Below are positions 6,154 to 7,112 of a stretch of 7,112 nt of DNA, one piece after another. Numbering within the stretch: the stretch's first letter is position 1; each line of letters begins with the position of its first letter. The stretch comes from an uncultured Bacteroidales bacterium (GTDB taxonomy: Bacteria > Bacteroidota > Bacteroidia > Bacteroidales > Paludibacteraceae). Made by a program: the position numbers and the translations under genes. The notes under the pieces were generated by a model. That model made no database searches. It worked only from the letters and a program-made list of their open reading frames with translations, and was not told the DNA's origin. The stretch spans positions 1 to 7,112 of the forward strand of contig CALGHE010000135.1 in assembly GCA_937915765.1 (NCBI GenBank), written 5' to 3'.

Positions 6154-6933
6154 ATGAAGTTACGACATTTACTTATAATCGGGTTCTGTACGTTGGCTGC
6201 CTTTGCATCTGCTCAGAAGAAAAGCAAGGTCAGTCTGGATTATATTGACAAGTACAGCAAGATAGCCGTGAAAAAGATGGAGCAGCACGGCATTCCGGCA
6301 AGTATCACGCTTGCTCAGGGCATTCTGGAGTCTGGGTCAGGGACGGGCGAGCTTGTTAAGAAAAGCAATAATCATTTCGGCATCAAGTGTCATGACTGGA
6401 AGGGCGAGCGTGTTTATCACGACGATGACATAAAGGATGATTGTTTCAGAAAATATGACAAGGCGGAGGATTCGTTCGAAGACCATTCGCAGTTCCTTAA
6501 ACGTCCGCGCTATGCGTCTTTGTACGAGTTGGACATTTATGACTACAAGGCATGGGCTAACGGGCTGAAGAAGTGCGGTTACGCTACGGACCCTAACTAC
6601 GCGTCGAGACTGATAAATCTTATAGAGGTTTATGAGTTGTATTCTTATGACAAGGATGCAAAGAAGAGCGGTCCGACTCAGGAAGAGAAAGAGTTAGCGC
6701 AGGCTGAGGCAAATTATCAGCACGGAACTTCTATGGGCGAAATTCATTCTTATACCTCTCATGAGGTTGTGAAGGTGAACGGAAGAAAGGCTGTCATTGC
6801 GCGTAATGGTGACACTTACGAGTCTATCGCGAAGGAATTTGGAATGCGAAAGTGGGAAATCCGCTGGTGCAATAAGGTGAGAAAAGGCGAAACGCCTTCG
6901 GACGGACAGACGGTCTTCTTGCGAAAATGGTGA
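6154..6933 (+). CDS. Secreted GH73-type glucosaminidase with C-terminal LysM
   Basis: The 259-aa protein starts with a signal peptide, probably cut after ASAQ (about residue 21). A glucosaminidase domain of the GH73/FlgJ-like type spans about 28-157: ITLAQGILESGSGTGE carries the likely catalytic Glu59, followed by SNNHFGIKC (71-79) and GYATDPNYA (132-140), all typical of this fold. After an Ala/Glu-rich linker (~165-200), residues 213-258 (AVIARNGDTYESIAKEFG ... GQTVFLRKW) resemble a LysM peptidoglycan-binding repeat. The likely role is cleaving beta-1,4 GlcNAc-MurNAc bonds in peptidoglycan in the periplasm or outside, for cell-wall remodelling or division. The start has no Shine-Dalgarno; an AT-rich leader precedes it, as is common in this phylum. 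mnmA begins 4 bp after its stop, so the two are probably co-transcribed. Confidence 0.9.
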   Translation: MKLRHLLIIGFCTLAAFASAQKKSKVSLDYIDKYSKIAVKKMEQHGIPASITLAQGILESGSGTGELVKKSNNHFGIKCHDWKGERVYHDDDIKDDCFRKYDKAEDSFEDHSQFLKRPRYASLYELDIYDYKAWANGLKKCGYATDPNYASRLINLIEVYELYSYDKDAKKSGPTQEEKELAQAEANYQHGTSMGEIHSYTSHEVVKVNGRKAVIARNGDTYESIAKEFGMRKWEIRWCNKVRKGETPSDGQTVFLRKW

Positions 6934-6937
6934 TGTG

Positions 6938-7112
6938 ATGAGCCTCAAAAAGACTGTGCTGCTCGGAATGAGCGGTGGCACGGACAGCTCGGTGGCTGCC
7001 TTGCTTTTGCTGGATGCCGGATATGAAGTGACGGGCGTGACCTTCCGTTTTTATGAGAAGGACGACAACACGGAGTATCTGGACGACGCCCGTGATTTGT
7101 GTCGCCGGTTGG
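6938..7112 (+). CDS. mnmA: tRNA 2-thiouridine synthase MnmA, N-terminal part
   Basis: The first 58 codons are present and the gene runs off the right edge. LLGMSGGTDSSVAALLLLDAGYEVTGVTFRF contains the SGGxDS PP-loop that adenylates U34 in tRNAs for Lys, Glu and Gln before sulfur transfer; the catalytic cysteines lie outside the window. Most MnmA proteins have SGGVDS; the Thr variant and the YLDDARDLCRRL segment match what I recall of Bacteroidetes MnmA. Other PP-loop enzymes (ThiI, TtcA, argininosuccinate synthase) differ around the loop. The start ATG at 6938 is 4 bp after the preceding stop, with no clear ribosome site, so it may depend on coupling to the upstream gene. Confidence 0.88.
   Translation, partial: MSLKKTVLLGMSGGTDSSVAALLLLDAGYEVTGVTFRFYEKDDNTEYLDDARDLCRRL

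Noticed and set aside
1..7112. CRISPR array, tRNA or rRNA gene
   Set aside because: There are no regularly spaced repeats, no cloverleaf-like segments and no rRNA-like sequence in the intergenic regions.

Overview
The window looks chromosomal and comes from a member of the Bacteroidota, most likely the order Bacteroidales. Two intergenic regions carry the characteristic Bacteroidota -7 box (TAnnTTTG). Several starts lack Shine-Dalgarno sequences. The gene content also fits: a serine-palmitoyltransferase-like enzyme, a GH73-LysM glucosaminidase, and an MnmA with the SGGTDSS form of the PP-loop. All genes are on the + strand. The assignment rests on motifs and remembered family members, not on a database search.

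Layout. (1) 1-427 is the C-terminal end of a PLP-dependent alpha-oxoamine synthase, probably the sphingolipid enzyme serine palmitoyltransferase. It overlaps by 4 bp a guanine deaminase gene (424-906), and the pair ends at a strong intrinsic terminator (936-968). (2) 1039-2052 is a radical-SAM protein of the Elp3-like family without an acetyltransferase domain. It overlaps by 26 bp a small protein (2027-2728) that resembles the guanidine-modifying-enzyme fold (DUF6873-like) but stops where the catalytic-Cys segment of active enzymes would be. (3) 2729-3425 is about 700 bp with no intact gene. It holds a decayed AT-rich lipoprotein gene (2774-3165, one frameshift and one in-frame TAG) and a compact structured element (3139-3335) bounded by 21-bp inverted repeats. 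A Bacteroidota promoter (3377-3406) closes this stretch. (4) 3441-5996 is a complete PMCA-like (type IIB) calcium P-type ATPase followed by a terminator (6034-6069). (5) A second promoter (about 6127) drives a secreted glucosaminidase with a LysM (6154-6933), which sits 4 bp before the start of mnmA (6938 onward, cut by the window edge).

How they fit together. Most genes are housekeeping: lipid synthesis, purine salvage, calcium export, cell-wall turnover and tRNA thiolation. They form four short transcription units and not one pathway. The unusual material is the radical-SAM/GME-like pair, whose substrate is unknown, and the 2.7-3.4 kb intergenic stretch. There a dead lipoprotein gene runs into an inverted-repeat element, and the element supplies the gene's last codons. 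That element is the best candidate here for something undescribed: either a MITE-like interspersed repeat or a structured RNA.
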